Program-made: the position numbers and the translations under genes
The notes under the pieces: model-generated
Seen by the model: the letters and a program-made list of their open reading frames with translations, nothing else
What the model was told of the DNA's origin: nothing
Databases searched by the model: none
Shown here: positions 19,306 to 28,807 of the stretch, piece after piece
How positions within the stretch are numbered: position 1 is the first letter of the stretch
Layout: each line of letters starts with the position of its first letter
Source of the DNA: Pseudomonas sp. NCCP-436
Lineage (GTDB): Bacteria > Pseudomonadota > Gammaproteobacteria > Pseudomonadales > Pseudomonadaceae
Direction: 5' to 3'
Assembly (NCBI RefSeq): GCF_019656335.1
Contig: NZ_BPLZ01000002.1
Span: forward strand, 304,904 to 368,903
Length of the DNA stretch: 64,000 nucleotides

Positions 19306-20226
19306 GTGCGTCCGTCCCTTCTTGCCCTGTTCAGTCTGTTGGCCGCCCTGCTTCTTTGTCTGCCTGCGCATGCCATCAGTTTTCAGACACGCTTGGAGCA
19401 GGTGGAGTGGAAGGTCGAGGGTGACCGCTTCGAGTGCCGCCTGAGTCAGCCGGTAAGTCATTTCGGCAGCGGTGAATTTGTGCGCCGTGCCGGTGAGCAG
19501 GTGGTATTTCGTCTGACCTCGCGCGAGCGCTGGCTGGGAGGCGGTTCGGCCGCCCTGCTGGCGGCGGCGGCCCCCTGGCAGCCAGGACGCGGAGACATCA
19601 GCCTCGGGATGGTGCGAGTCGGCCAGGGTGAAGTGCCATTCAGCAGTTCGCAGGAGCAAGGCGCACGTTTGCTCAGTGGTCTGCTGGAGGGGCGCAGCCC
19701 TGTTGTGCGGCACCGTACCGCCAGCGGTGGCGACGAGCTGGAGGTACGTCTGCTGCCGGTGAAGTTCCGCCAGGCCTATGAGGAGTACCTGGCCTGCACA
19801 GCCGGCCTGCTGCCGGTGAATTTCGATCAGATCCGCCAGGTGCAGATAGGTTTTCCGGGCGGAGGTATCGATCTGGATGACAAGGCAAGAGCCGAGCTGG
19901 ATGTGATCCTGGATTACCTCCGGGCCGACCCGAGCGTGAATGGTTTTCAGCTTGACGGTCATGCTGATAACAGCGGCAACCGTTTGACCAATCGCGACTT
20001 GTCGCGGCGTCGGGCCCTGGCTGTCCAGGAGTATCTGGTGGCCGGTGGGGTTCCGGCCGAACGGATCGACGTGCGCTTTCATGGCGAGCGCTACCCGCTG
20101 GTACCGAACAACAGTGCTGCCAATCGTGCCAAGAACCGGCGTGTCACCCTGCGCCTGGATCGTCTGCCCGAAGCCGTTGTGCATGAGCAGAAGGACGAGC
20201 AGCCGGCCTCTGGCGCACAGCATTAA
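19306..20226 (+). CDS. motY: Flagellar stator-associated protein MotY (OmpA-like)
   Basis: 306 residues. The GTG at 19306 has a GGAG site six bases upstream. A Sec signal (1-23, ending PAHA) leads into the MotY N-terminal domain ([16 protein letters not shown]). The C-terminal third (about 175-290) is an OmpA-like peptidoglycan-binding domain with [20 protein letters not shown]. In pseudomonads MotY forms the T-ring and recruits the MotAB/MotCD stators, needed for swimming. A FliA promoter just upstream confirms the motility role. Confidence 0.94.
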   Translation: MRPSLLALFSLLAALLLCLPAHAISFQTRLEQVEWKVEGDRFECRLSQPVSHFGSGEFVRRAGEQVVFRLTSRERWLGGGSAALLAAAAPWQPGRGDISLGMVRVGQGEVPFSSSQEQGARLLSGLLEGRSPVVRHRTASGGDELEVRLLPVKFRQAYEEYLACTAGLLPVNFDQIRQVQIGFPGGGIDLDDKARAELDVILDYLRADPSVNGFQLDGHADNSGNRLTNRDLSRRRALAVQEYLVAGGVPAERIDVRFHGERYPLVPNNSAANRAKNRRVTLRLDRLPEAVVHEQKDEQPASGAQH

Positions 20227-20273
20227 CCAACCGTTTTAACTGCTGCTGCCGCCTGAACCAAAGGATCTGTCGC

Positions 20274-20334
20274 GCCCCTGTAAATTGGCTGGCAGGGGCA
20301 GTAGAATCCACGGTTTTACCGTACAACCCGTGGA
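20274..20334 (+). repeat. Tandem inverted repeats between motY and argG
   Basis: Two hairpins: GCCCCTG (20274-20280) / CAGGGGC (20293-20299), then TCCACGG (20307-20313) / CCGTGGA (20328-20334). The second runs into the argG ribosome site (GGAG, 20332-20335). A TAGAAT -10-like hexamer lies at 20302-20307. They may end the motY message and modulate argG translation; no ArgR-type operator is evident. Confidence 0.4.
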
Positions 20335-20342
20335 GTGATGGC

Positions 20343-21560
<1,218 letters not shown>

Positions 21561-21584
21561 CAGACATCTGCTGTCTATCGCGTG

Positions 21585-21610
21585 AACCCCGGCCTTGTGC
21601 CGGGGTTTCT
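21585..21610 (+). terminator. Terminator of argG
   Basis: Perfect 9-bp arms AACCCCGGC (21585-21593) / GCCGGGGTT (21599-21607), 5-nt loop, then TCTTCATTTT. Located 24 nt after the argG stop. Confidence 0.85.
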
Positions 21611-21723
21611 TCATTTTGGGCCTCTGAAAGCCGGGTGGTTGAGGAGCTTTCCTTATGAGGCTGCCGTTCCGCAGGGATTTCCCGGGCCGCTACAGGAGCG
21701 GAACAGCCGTCACCGTGCAGGCT

Positions 21724-22551
21724 TCAGGGTACCCGCGGCAGTTCGCGTTTGTGACGGGTGGCGTCATAGGTGCGGACGATGCTGGCGTAGGCTTCGTCGC
21801 TGACCTTTTCGCCATGCAGGAAGGCGTCGATTTCGGCGTAGCTAACGCCGTGCGCTTCCTCATCCGGTTTGCCCGGGCGCAGTTCTTCCAGGTCGGCGGT
21901 TGGGGTTTTCTGCACCAGATGTTGCGGGGCGCCCAGGTAGCTGGCAATGGCGCGTACCTGTTTTTTCACTAGCCCGGAAAGCGGAGCAATATCGCAGGCA
22001 CCGTCACCGAATTTGGTGAAGAAGCCCATCACCGCCTCGGCAGCATGATCGGTGCCGATCACCAAGCCGTTGTGCGCGTTGGCGATGGCGAACTGGGCGA
22101 CCATGCGGATGCGCGCTTTGACGTTACCCAGCACGAAGTCACGGCGGGCCTCACTCAACTGCTGCAGGTGAGTCAACTGTTCACTCAGACCATTGACGCC
22201 AGCGGCGATGTTGACCGTGGTGTTCTCGTCGGCACGGATGAAGGCCAGCGAATCCTGAGCGTCGTGCTCGTCGTGCTGGACATTGTGCGGCAGGCGCACG
22301 GCGATGAAACGATAGCTGTCGTCACCGGTCTCTGCGCGCAGTTCCTCCACCGAAAGTTGAGCCAGGCGACCTGCAGTGGTGGAATCGACGCCGCCGCTGA
22401 TGCCCAGCACGAGTACCTTTAGCCCGGACTGCCTGAGGGCGTTTTTGATGAAGGCCTTGCGTCGCTCGATCTCGGCTACCAGCGCCGCTTCGTCGGTGAA
22501 CGGTGGCACCACGTCTAGGGTGGCAGCAATTTCGGCTTGGCGGTTGTTCAT
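21724..22551 (-). CDS. nadE: NH3-dependent NAD+ synthetase
   Basis: 275 residues. The PP-loop ATP pyrophosphatase motif [10 protein letters not shown] (SGGVDS 52-57) and the conserved [19 protein letters not shown] segment identify NadE. It amidates deamido-NAD+ with ammonia; there is no N-terminal glutaminase domain, so it is the short ammonia-dependent form. Faces away from the cytochrome b561 gene across a 389-bp gap. Confidence 0.96.
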   Translation of the reverse strand: MNNRQAEIAATLDVVPPFTDEAALVAEIERRKAFIKNALRQSGLKVLVLGISGGVDSTTAGRLAQLSVEELRAETGDDSYRFIAVRLPHNVQHDEHDAQDSLAFIRADENTTVNIAAGVNGLSEQLTHLQQLSEARRDFVLGNVKARIRMVAQFAIANAHNGLVIGTDHAAEAVMGFFTKFGDGACDIAPLSGLVKKQVRAIASYLGAPQHLVQKTPTADLEELRPGKPDEEAHGVSYAEIDAFLHGEKVSDEAYASIVRTYDATRHKRELPRVP

Positions 22552-22940
22552 GCAGGGAACCTCGCTAGGGGACGCTAAAAACGTGTTTCAGGAAACGGAC
22601 GAAGCTTACGTGGATTCAACCTGAAAGTGCACGAGAGACTTGCACATCGGGACTTATGCCTGGGTTTTATCGGCGCTGATGAATTTCGGCTCAGATCGGT
22701 GAGTCATCGGAATGAAATACCAGCTTGCCATGCTAAAGGGCGAAGTTTCTCGGGAACGGACGTCATTGCCGTTGCCTGGCAGGCGGGCGATATCGGTTTG
22801 ATATATCCGGTAACATCGCTGCCGGCTATCAAAGGTGAAATGCCCAGAGTCGGCGTATGACAATGGGCCATTGTCATGACTGCCAGTATTCACTCGGTGG
22901 TGAAGGCTGGTTGTATTTTAAAAAGCAGGAGAGAAGTACC
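22552..22940. other. 389-bp gene-free region between nadE and cytochrome b561
   Basis: Short reading frames on both strands (up to about 79 codons) show no family resemblance. The only striking element is the perfect palindrome at 22857-22877. Otherwise I see an AT-rich tract (TTGTATTTTAAAA, 22911-22923) just before the b561 ribosome site. It must hold the nadE promoter, which I cannot place. Confidence 0.5.
22857..22877. promoter_or_regulatory. Perfect 21-bp palindrome, operator candidate for cytochrome b561
   Basis: Arms ATGACAATGG (22857-22866) and CCATTGTCAT (22868-22877) around a central G. It ends 63 bp before the b561 GTG. The symmetry and helical-turn length fit a dimeric repressor or activator site. 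It does not match the Fur, Anr, LexA, OxyR or SoxR patterns I know. As RNA it would be a hairpin without a T-tail, so a terminator is unlikely. Confidence 0.6.
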
Positions 22941-23477
22941 GTGACATCTACCCTTCACGATTGTGAAAGTCGCTACGGCGCCATTACGCGTTTTTTGCAC
23001 TGGGGCATGGCTGTTTTGCTGGGGTGGCAATTTGTCACCATTCTTGCCCATGAGCTGCTGCAAGAAAGTGCGCTGGACAAGTTTGCCTGGGGCACTCACA
23101 AGGCCAATGGCCTGCTACTGATGGTGCTGGTGACGGTGCGCATACTGTGGGCACTCTATAGCCACAGCCAGCGTCCTGCCTCAGTCAGTGTTCTGGCCCG
23201 GCTTGGCCATCTGGCACTGTATGGGTTGATGTTCGTTATTCCCTTCGTTGCGCTACTGCGGCAATACGGCTCCGGACGTGAGTTCGTTGCTTTCGGCATG
23301 AGCCTGATGCCAGGTTTTAGTGGCGAGAAGATCGAGTGGATGATGGCGCCGGCCAATCTGTTGCACGGCTCTCTTGGCTGGCTGCTGCTTGTGCTGGTGA
23401 TTGGCCACGCGGCCATGGCTTTTATTCATCGCGGCCAGGGAGGAGAAGATGTGCTGGCGCGAATGATTGGCCGTTGA
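22941..23477 (+). CDS. Cytochrome b561
   Basis: 178 residues from a GTG at 22941 with AGGAG about ten bases upstream; extending further upstream would read through the palindrome. Four membrane helices carry the expected haem-ligand histidines: His20 (FLHWGM), His53 (GTHKANG), His142 (LLHGSLG) and His156 (VIGHAAMAF). Bacterial b561 proteins of this type move electrons between quinol and superoxide or other periplasmic acceptors. A dedicated operator-like palindrome suggests specific regulation. Confidence 0.92.
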   Translation: MTSTLHDCESRYGAITRFLHWGMAVLLGWQFVTILAHELLQESALDKFAWGTHKANGLLLMVLVTVRILWALYSHSQRPASVSVLARLGHLALYGLMFVIPFVALLRQYGSGREFVAFGMSLMPGFSGEKIEWMMAPANLLHGSLGWLLLVLVIGHAAMAFIHRGQGGEDVLARMIGR

Positions 23478-23486
23478 GTCATTGGC

Positions 23487-23504
23487 TATGGCAGATGTCT
23501 TACA
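23487..23504 (+). promoter_or_regulatory. Possible GacA upstream element of the small RNA
   Basis: TATGGC-AGATGT-CTTACA: the right half CTTACA and the central AT equal the GacA box (TGTAAG-N6-CTTACA), but the left half matches poorly. It lies roughly 65 bp before the estimated start of the GGA-rich RNA, the usual distance for rsm genes. Confidence 0.3.
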
Positions 23505-23560
23505 CGCATTGGCGTCATGGTCGACTTCTGCCCCTTCCGCTATCTGCGTAATCTACACAC

Positions 23561-23670
23561 ATCCCCTGCAGCGAAGGACTGCTGCAGTTCAAGGAGGATG
23601 ACCAGGCCATGATGGCCATCGACAGGATGTCGGATGGTTGGGAAGAAACCCGCTTAGGCGGGTTTTTTGT
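23561..23670 (+). ncRNA. Candidate Csr/Rsm-type regulatory small RNA
   Basis: About 105 nt between convergent genes, ending in a strong terminator. Six GGA motifs: 23576, 23593, 23596, 23625, 23632 and 23641. Two are in hairpin loops: CTGCAGC (23566-23572) / GCTGCAG (23581-23587) with loop GAAGGACT, and CGAC (23620-23623) / GTCG (23629-23632) with loop AGGAT, the latter (ACAGGATGT) close to the CsrA binding consensus. An AAGGAGG linker lies between hairpins. Such RNAs (RsmX/Y/Z) sequester RsmA/CsrA under GacS/GacA control. The flanking genes differ from the rsmY and rsmZ loci I remember. The 5' end is estimated. Confidence 0.65.
23646..23668 (+). terminator. Rho-independent terminator of the small RNA
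   Basis: Arms AAACCCGC (23646-23653) / GCGGGTTT (23658-23665) with loop TTAG and a run of six T (23663-23668). No protein gene immediately upstream uses it: b561 ends 168 nt earlier. Confidence 0.9.
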
Positions 23671-23698
23671 TGCTTGGAAAAATGCCATGCCGAACGCT

Positions 23699-25579
23699 TC
23701 AGCGCGTCAGCAGGGCGCTGGCACCCTGGGCTCTGCGTGTGTACCAGAGCACCCGGCTGACGCCACGAGTGATCGCCACATAAGCCAGACGTCGTGCTTC
23801 ATCTTGCATGGCCTGGTCGTAGCTGCCGCTGAAGAAACCGCAATAGGCATAGAGCGTATTGCGCAATGGGTGTTTCTCTGCCGGCAGGCAGTCGTCGAGG
23901 ATGATCGCCACCTCGGCCTGCAGGCCCTTGGCTCGGTGGATGGTCATGGCCCGAACCGGCAAATTCTTTTCCAACTGGCTGCGCACCTGCTGCAGCGATT
24001 CATTGCGTCGACTGAGCAGCAATACAGCGCTGCGCTCGGCTCCTGGTCGGCGGGCAACGTGGTCGCACTGTGCGCGGATTTCGATCAGCAGTTTTGGCAG
24101 GTCGCGATTCAAGTCGAAGCGCTGAATCAGCCTCACACCGTGGTCGCCAGGTTGCAGGGGCCGTGCGGCGATACTGGTTCTGGCCTGCTTGTGGTGCACA
24201 TCGCTGAGTACCTTTTCCGCATCGCGAATGACTGGCTCGACGCTGCGGTAGTTGGTGCTCAGAACCAGGGTGGTGCTGCGGCCGCCGTTATGGCTGGGAA
24301 AGTGCCGGTCGAAGTTGATGAACAGCTCCGGCGAACTGCCGCGCCAGCCGTAAATCGACTGCCAGTCGTCACCGATAGCCATCAGGCTGATGCGTTCACC
24401 AGCACCGTGCAGACGGCGATGTACGGCCTGCAGCCAGCGCACGATCTGCGGTGAAATGTCCTGGAATTCGTCGATCAAAAGGTGACTCAGGGCTAGCAGA
24501 GCAGGCGTAGGGCGTACCATGCTCCGGGCTTCACTGAGTCGGGCGAAGGCACTGTTGAAGGTGATCAGCCCCTGGCTGTGCAGTAGGGCCGCGAAGTGTT
24601 GCTGGAAGCGTTGCATGGTCTCGATGAAGTCGCGCTCGTGGCTGGCACAACTCAATCTTTCCGGCTGCAACTGCTCGAGGCGAATGCCCAGGCTCTCGGC
24701 AAAGTCGATCTGCGTGTATAGCAGTTCGTACAGCGGTAGGGCAGCAAACTCGCCGGCCAGGTTGCAGGTGTCCAGCGGCGCTTTCGGGATGTTTTTTTCG
24801 TCTTCCTTGACTGCCGGAAGCTGCAGTAGGCGATGCACCAGGACACGGAACCGTGAGTCCGCGCAATAGGCTTGCTGATAAGCCTGTTTCAGCAGGCGCA
24901 GCTGTGCCGAACGCAGGCGGGATCCGGTCAGGGGGTTGTCCGGCTCATCACCAGGCTCGTCCAGTTGTTCGAACCAGCGGACGTTGCCCAACTGTTCCCG
25001 GGCCACCGCGGCCATCGCCGCATGGAAGGTTCGGACGCATAGGCGCACATCACCGGTATAGCCCCAGAACTCCAGCAGCCGCCGCAGGCGCTCGCGTAAC
25101 TCTGCGCAGGAAGCGTTGGTGAAGGAAATCACCGTCAGTCGCTGCGGATCGATGCCCAGGTGGCAGAGCATGAATACCACTCTCAGCACCAGAGTGCTCG
25201 ACTTGCCGGAGCCGGCACCGGCAAAGATGCGGCTAAGTGGGGCGCGGCAAAGGATCATCGCCCACTGCTCGTCCGAAGGAGCACCGATCAGCCCGGCAGT
25301 CACTGCCCGGGCAACCTGCTCACGCATGGCCTGCGCCTGCGCGTCGTTCAGCCTGAAGCGAGTGATAGGGTAGATGCCTCCTGGGCCGGGCTTGTTGCGA
25401 GTCGTCCCAGTGGAGCTGCTGCGCTTGCGGCCGGTGGCTTTCTTTCGGCCTGGCTTGCGCGCCGGCTTGGCCGGCACAGCGGCTTCGCGCTCGGCGCGCA
25501 GGTAGGCGGTGGTTCGAGGGAAGTAACGGGCGAGGGTGCTGGATAGCAACTGCTTGTAGCGTGCGACGGCGGAAAACAT
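23699..25579 (-). CDS. UvrD/Rep-family DNA helicase with basic N-terminal tail
   Basis: About 626 residues from the ATG at 25579; an in-frame GTG at 25630 is an alternative start. Superfamily I motifs in order: Q motif PSDEQWAMIL (101-110), Walker A GAGSGKS (121-127), motif Ia ISFTNAS, motif II LLIDEFQD, motif III AIGDDWQSIYGWRG, motif IV STNYRS, motif V TIHRAKGLQA and motif VI YVAITRG. It should be an ATP-driven 3'-5' helicase. Shorter than UvrD, and the Lys/Arg/Ala-rich tail (about 37-65) may bind DNA or RNA. Its biological role is not evident; no partner nuclease is adjacent. Confidence 0.92.
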   Translation of the reverse strand: MFSAVARYKQLLSSTLARYFPRTTAYLRAEREAAVPAKPARKPGRKKATGRKRSSSTGTTRNKPGPGGIYPITRFRLNDAQAQAMREQVARAVTAGLIGAPSDEQWAMILCRAPLSRIFAGAGSGKSSTLVLRVVFMLCHLGIDPQRLTVISFTNASCAELRERLRRLLEFWGYTGDVRLCVRTFHAAMAAVAREQLGNVRWFEQLDEPGDEPDNPLTGSRLRSAQLRLLKQAYQQAYCADSRFRVLVHRLLQLPAVKEDEKNIPKAPLDTCNLAGEFAALPLYELLYTQIDFAESLGIRLEQLQPERLSCASHERDFIETMQRFQQHFAALLHSQGLITFNSAFARLSEARSMVRPTPALLALSHLLIDEFQDISPQIVRWLQAVHRRLHGAGERISLMAIGDDWQSIYGWRGSSPELFINFDRHFPSHNGGRSTTLVLSTNYRSVEPVIRDAEKVLSDVHHKQARTSIAARPLQPGDHGVRLIQRFDLNRDLPKLLIEIRAQCDHVARRPGAERSAVLLLSRRNESLQQVRSQLEKNLPVRAMTIHRAKGLQAEVAIILDDCLPAEKHPLRNTLYAYCGFFSGSYDQAMQDEARRLAYVAITRGVSRVLWYTRRAQGASALLTR

Positions 25580-25730
25580 GCGGTGGCGACGACCTGACTG
25601 GCAAAAGCGGCATGATAAGGTCTGCAACACTTATACAGGCAGTGATGGCGCGATGATAAATGCGCAATTTTATGCAAGCACCTGTGCAGGTATCTGTCCC
25701 AGACTGAAGGTAATTCTTGGGAGACCTTCG

Positions 25731-26627
25731 ATGAATCTGTCGCTTTACCTGCTGACCGTCCTGATCTGGGGCACGACCTGGATCGCCATCAAGCTGCAGA
25801 TGGGGGAGGTAGCTGTTGCTGCCTCCATCGCTTACCGCTTTGCCCTGGCCTCACTGGTACTGTTTGTAATGCTCTGGCTCAGCGGACGCCTGCAGTCACT
25901 GGATCGCCGCGGCCAGGGCATCTGCCTGGTGCAGGGGGTGTGTCTGTTCTGTCTCAACTTTCTCTGCTTCTATACCGCCAGTCAGTGGATTCCCAGTGGA
26001 CTGATCGCCGTGATCTTCTCCACCGCTACTTTGTGGAATGCGCTCAATGCGTGGCTGTTCTTCAGGCAGCGCATTGCGACCAATGTGATGCTGGGCGGAT
26101 CTCTGGGACTGGTAGGGCTGGGTCTGCTGTTCTGGCCGGAATTGGCCGGGCATCAGGCCAGCCGCGAAAGTCTGCTGGGTATCGGTCTGGCACTGCTTGG
26201 AACACTGTTCTTCTCGGCCGGCAACATGCTTTCCAGTCTGCAACAGAAGGCTGGAGTCCGGCCGTTGACCAGCAATGCCTGGGGTATGCTCTACGGTGCG
26301 CTGATGCTGGTCGGATTGTGTCTGCTCAGCGGTACACCATTTGCCTTCGAGTTCAATGTCCGTTACATCGGCTCGCTGCTGTACCTGGCGATTCCCGGCT
26401 CGGTGATCGGTTTTACCGCCTACCTGACTCTGGTCGGACGCATGGGGCCGGAGCGTGCGGCTTACTGTACCGTGCTGTTCCCGGTGGTGGCGCTGAACAT
26501 CTCGGTATTCGCCGAAGGCTATCAGTGGACGCTGCCGGCCTTGCTCGGTCTGGGGCTGGTGATGCTGGGCAACGTGCTGGTATTTCGCCAGCCACGGGCT
26601 GCTGCCGCACAACCCCGCACGGTCTGA
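25731..26627 (+). CDS. EamA family (drug/metabolite) transporter
   Basis: 298 residues from the ATG at 25731, which has GGGAG ten bases upstream and begins at the first membrane span (MNLSLYLLTVLIWGTTWIAIK). Ten helices in two EamA repeats are visible, with WGTTW in helix 1 and PGSVIGFTAYLTLVGRMGPERAAY in the second repeat. Exports small metabolites or amino acids; substrate unknown. Convergent with mnmC. Confidence 0.92.
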   Translation: MNLSLYLLTVLIWGTTWIAIKLQMGEVAVAASIAYRFALASLVLFVMLWLSGRLQSLDRRGQGICLVQGVCLFCLNFLCFYTASQWIPSGLIAVIFSTATLWNALNAWLFFRQRIATNVMLGGSLGLVGLGLLFWPELAGHQASRESLLGIGLALLGTLFFSAGNMLSSLQQKAGVRPLTSNAWGMLYGALMLVGLCLLSGTPFAFEFNVRYIGSLLYLAIPGSVIGFTAYLTLVGRMGPERAAYCTVLFPVVALNISVFAEGYQWTLPALLGLGLVMLGNVLVFRQPRAAAAQPRTV

Positions 26628-26673
26628 GTGATGTCGCTGGCTCCCTGAGACGATCAGCGCTATGGCGGCGGGT

Positions 26674-28635
26674 TTATTCGCCGCGAATCAGCCGGCGCAG
26701 GATGAAACGGTTGGGATGACAGGCTTCGGCAACGGGGCGAGGCAGCGGCAGCGGTTCGTCGTCCAGCCAGGCGGCGATCAGTTCGCCGGACAGTGGCGCG
26801 GTGATCAGGCCACGTGAGCCATGACCGCTGTTGACGTATAGGCCGGGCAGCCAGGGGCAGGGCCTGTCCGGCACCTGGCGGGCATCCCGAGCAAGCACCG
26901 CGTAGTGCCCGGAAAAAGCAGCAGCATCGGCCACCGGCCCGCTTAGCGGCAGGTAGTCCGGTGTAGTGCAGCGGAAGGCGGCGCGTCCCTGCAGTGTGAC
27001 CGGGTCCAGAGCAGAGGCGTTCAGGCGGTTGGCCAGATCCTCGGATATTTCCCGAAGAAGCTGCAGGTTGCCCACATGTTCGGCGGTGCTGAGCTCAAGA
27101 TCCTGGCTGTGAAAGTCGAAACTGGCGCCCAGGGTGTGCTCCTGCTCGCGCGGTGGAGCAACATAGCCTTCGGCACAGAGCACTGTGTGCAGTGCTGCAC
27201 TGGCCGGATTGGCCGGTAGCCGGCTGATCTGCCCGCGGATACGTTTGAGCGGCAGTTGTGTCTGTGGCAGCAGGCGTTGTACCTCAGCCGCACAGGCCAG
27301 CACCAGCACCGGCGCCTCGGCCAGTACACCTTCAGCACCGTCGACGCGCCAGCCGTCCTCAATGCGGCTCAACTTCAGGGCTTGATGATAGGGCCGTAGC
27401 TCGATCGACGGATGCGCTGCCAGCAGCCGGCACAGCGCTGGCGGGTGCACCCAGCCGGCATCCGGGTAGAACAGGCCGCCGGAGTTCAGGGCGACACCGG
27501 CCAGAGCTTCGGCCTGTTCCTGGTTTAGCGGCTGCAGCAGATCCGCCGGGAAGGCTGCTGCCAGCTTGGCCTGACGCTCGCTTTCTCGGGGATTGAAGGC
27601 CAGCTGCAGCACGCCGCAGGCGTCCCAGTCCTGGCCGCGCTGCAGGCGTTCGAGCAGGCGTCGTGTATGACCGAAACCGGCGACAATCAGGCGTGACAGC
27701 GCGGTGCCATGGGCAGACAGCTTAAGGTAGAGCACTCCCTGCGGATTGCCCGAGGCCTCGCGGGCGGGTTCGTCGTGGCGTTCCAGCAGGGTGACTCGCC
27801 AGCCGCGCGCCGCCAGGCTGGCGGCAGTGGCACAGCCGGCCAGACCGGCACCGACCACCACGGCATGGCGTTCGCCTCGATGCTGCGGTGGTCGGTCGAA
27901 CCAAGGGACGCCGGCTGCCGTGGGACTACCCTGAAAGGTTCCGGCGAGCATCTCGCGCTTGCGGCCGAAGCCCTTGACCCTCTGCATGGCAAAGCCGGCT
28001 GCGATCAGCCCACGGCGGACAAAGCCGGCACTGGTGAAGGTGGCCAGGCTGGCGCCTGGTGCCGACAGGCGCGCCAGCTCGGCGAATAGTGCGTCGCTCC
28101 ACATCTCCGGGTTTTTTGCCGGAGCGAAGCCGTCGAGGAACCAGGCATCGATGTGAGCATCCAGTTGCGGCAGGCATTCGAGTACGTCGCCGATCATCAG
28201 CGTCAGTACCACACGCCCGCCATCGAGCAGCAGGCGTTGGAAACCCGGATGTATGGCGCGGTACTGCGCCAGCAATTCGCTGGCGTAGGAGCTCAGTTCC
28301 GGCCACAAGGCCAGGGCGCGCTGCAGATCCGTCACGGCCAGCGGAAACTTCTCGACGCTGACGAAGTGCAGGCGGGCATCGGATGGAGCATGTTCGGCAA
28401 AGGCCTGCCAGGCGCAGAGGAAGTTCAGTCCGGTGCCGAAACCTGTCTCGCCGATCACCAGGCGACCACCGGCGGGTAGGGCCTGACAGCGCTCTTTGAA
28501 GTGGTTGTGGGAGAGGAAGACGTGACGGGTTTCCTCCAATCCACTGACACGGGAGAAATACACGTCGCCGTAGCTGCGCGACAGTGGTTGGCCATGTTCG
28601 TCCCAGTCGAGCTGGGCGTGGTGGATATCGGGCAT
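26674..28635 (-). CDS. mnmC: Bifunctional tRNA 5-methylaminomethyl-2-thiouridine enzyme MnmC
   Basis: About 653 residues from the ATG at 28635 (MPDIHHAQLDWDEHGQPLSR, the usual MnmC start). The N-terminal half is a SAM methyltransferase (GETGFGTGLNFL, 63-74; DAWFLDGFAPAKNPEMW). The C-terminal half is an FAD oxidoreductase with VVGAGLAGCATAASL near residue 257. It removes the carboxymethyl group and methylates U34 in tRNAs to give mnm5s2U. Both domains look intact. Confidence 0.96.
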   Translation of the reverse strand: MPDIHHAQLDWDEHGQPLSRSYGDVYFSRVSGLEETRHVFLSHNHFKERCQALPAGGRLVIGETGFGTGLNFLCAWQAFAEHAPSDARLHFVSVEKFPLAVTDLQRALALWPELSSYASELLAQYRAIHPGFQRLLLDGGRVVLTLMIGDVLECLPQLDAHIDAWFLDGFAPAKNPEMWSDALFAELARLSAPGASLATFTSAGFVRRGLIAAGFAMQRVKGFGRKREMLAGTFQGSPTAAGVPWFDRPPQHRGERHAVVVGAGLAGCATAASLAARGWRVTLLERHDEPAREASGNPQGVLYLKLSAHGTALSRLIVAGFGHTRRLLERLQRGQDWDACGVLQLAFNPRESERQAKLAAAFPADLLQPLNQEQAEALAGVALNSGGLFYPDAGWVHPPALCRLLAAHPSIELRPYHQALKLSRIEDGWRVDGAEGVLAEAPVLVLACAAEVQRLLPQTQLPLKRIRGQISRLPANPASAALHTVLCAEGYVAPPREQEHTLGASFDFHSQDLELSTAEHVGNLQLLREISEDLANRLNASALDPVTLQGRAAFRCTTPDYLPLSGPVADAAAFSGHYAVLARDARQVPDRPCPWLPGLYVNSGHGSRGLITAPLSGELIAAWLDDEPLPLPRPVAEACHPNRFILRRLIRGE

Positions 28636-28807
28636 GACAGCGTTCCGCGGCGGACAGGCGGCAGATTCTAGGTTCTGCGGCAAGCGTCGTCGAGCAACCC
28701 CAGGGCGAGAAAGTAAGCAGCGCTGACGGCATCTTTCCGGCTTGTGTCTATCGGCAAGGAGCGGAGCGATCCGCTACGCTGTAGTCGTTATTTCCGGGAG
28801 CCGCTGC

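Noticed and set aside
22627..22893. Two short overlapping frames (77 and 79 codons) in the nadE-b561 gap
   Set aside because: No family features, no ribosome sites, and they overlap on opposite strands.
23609..24454. Open frame starting after AAGGAGG within the small-RNA region
   Set aside because: It reads through the Rho-independent terminator and into the helicase gene antisense; AAGGAGG is better explained as an Rsm GGA site.
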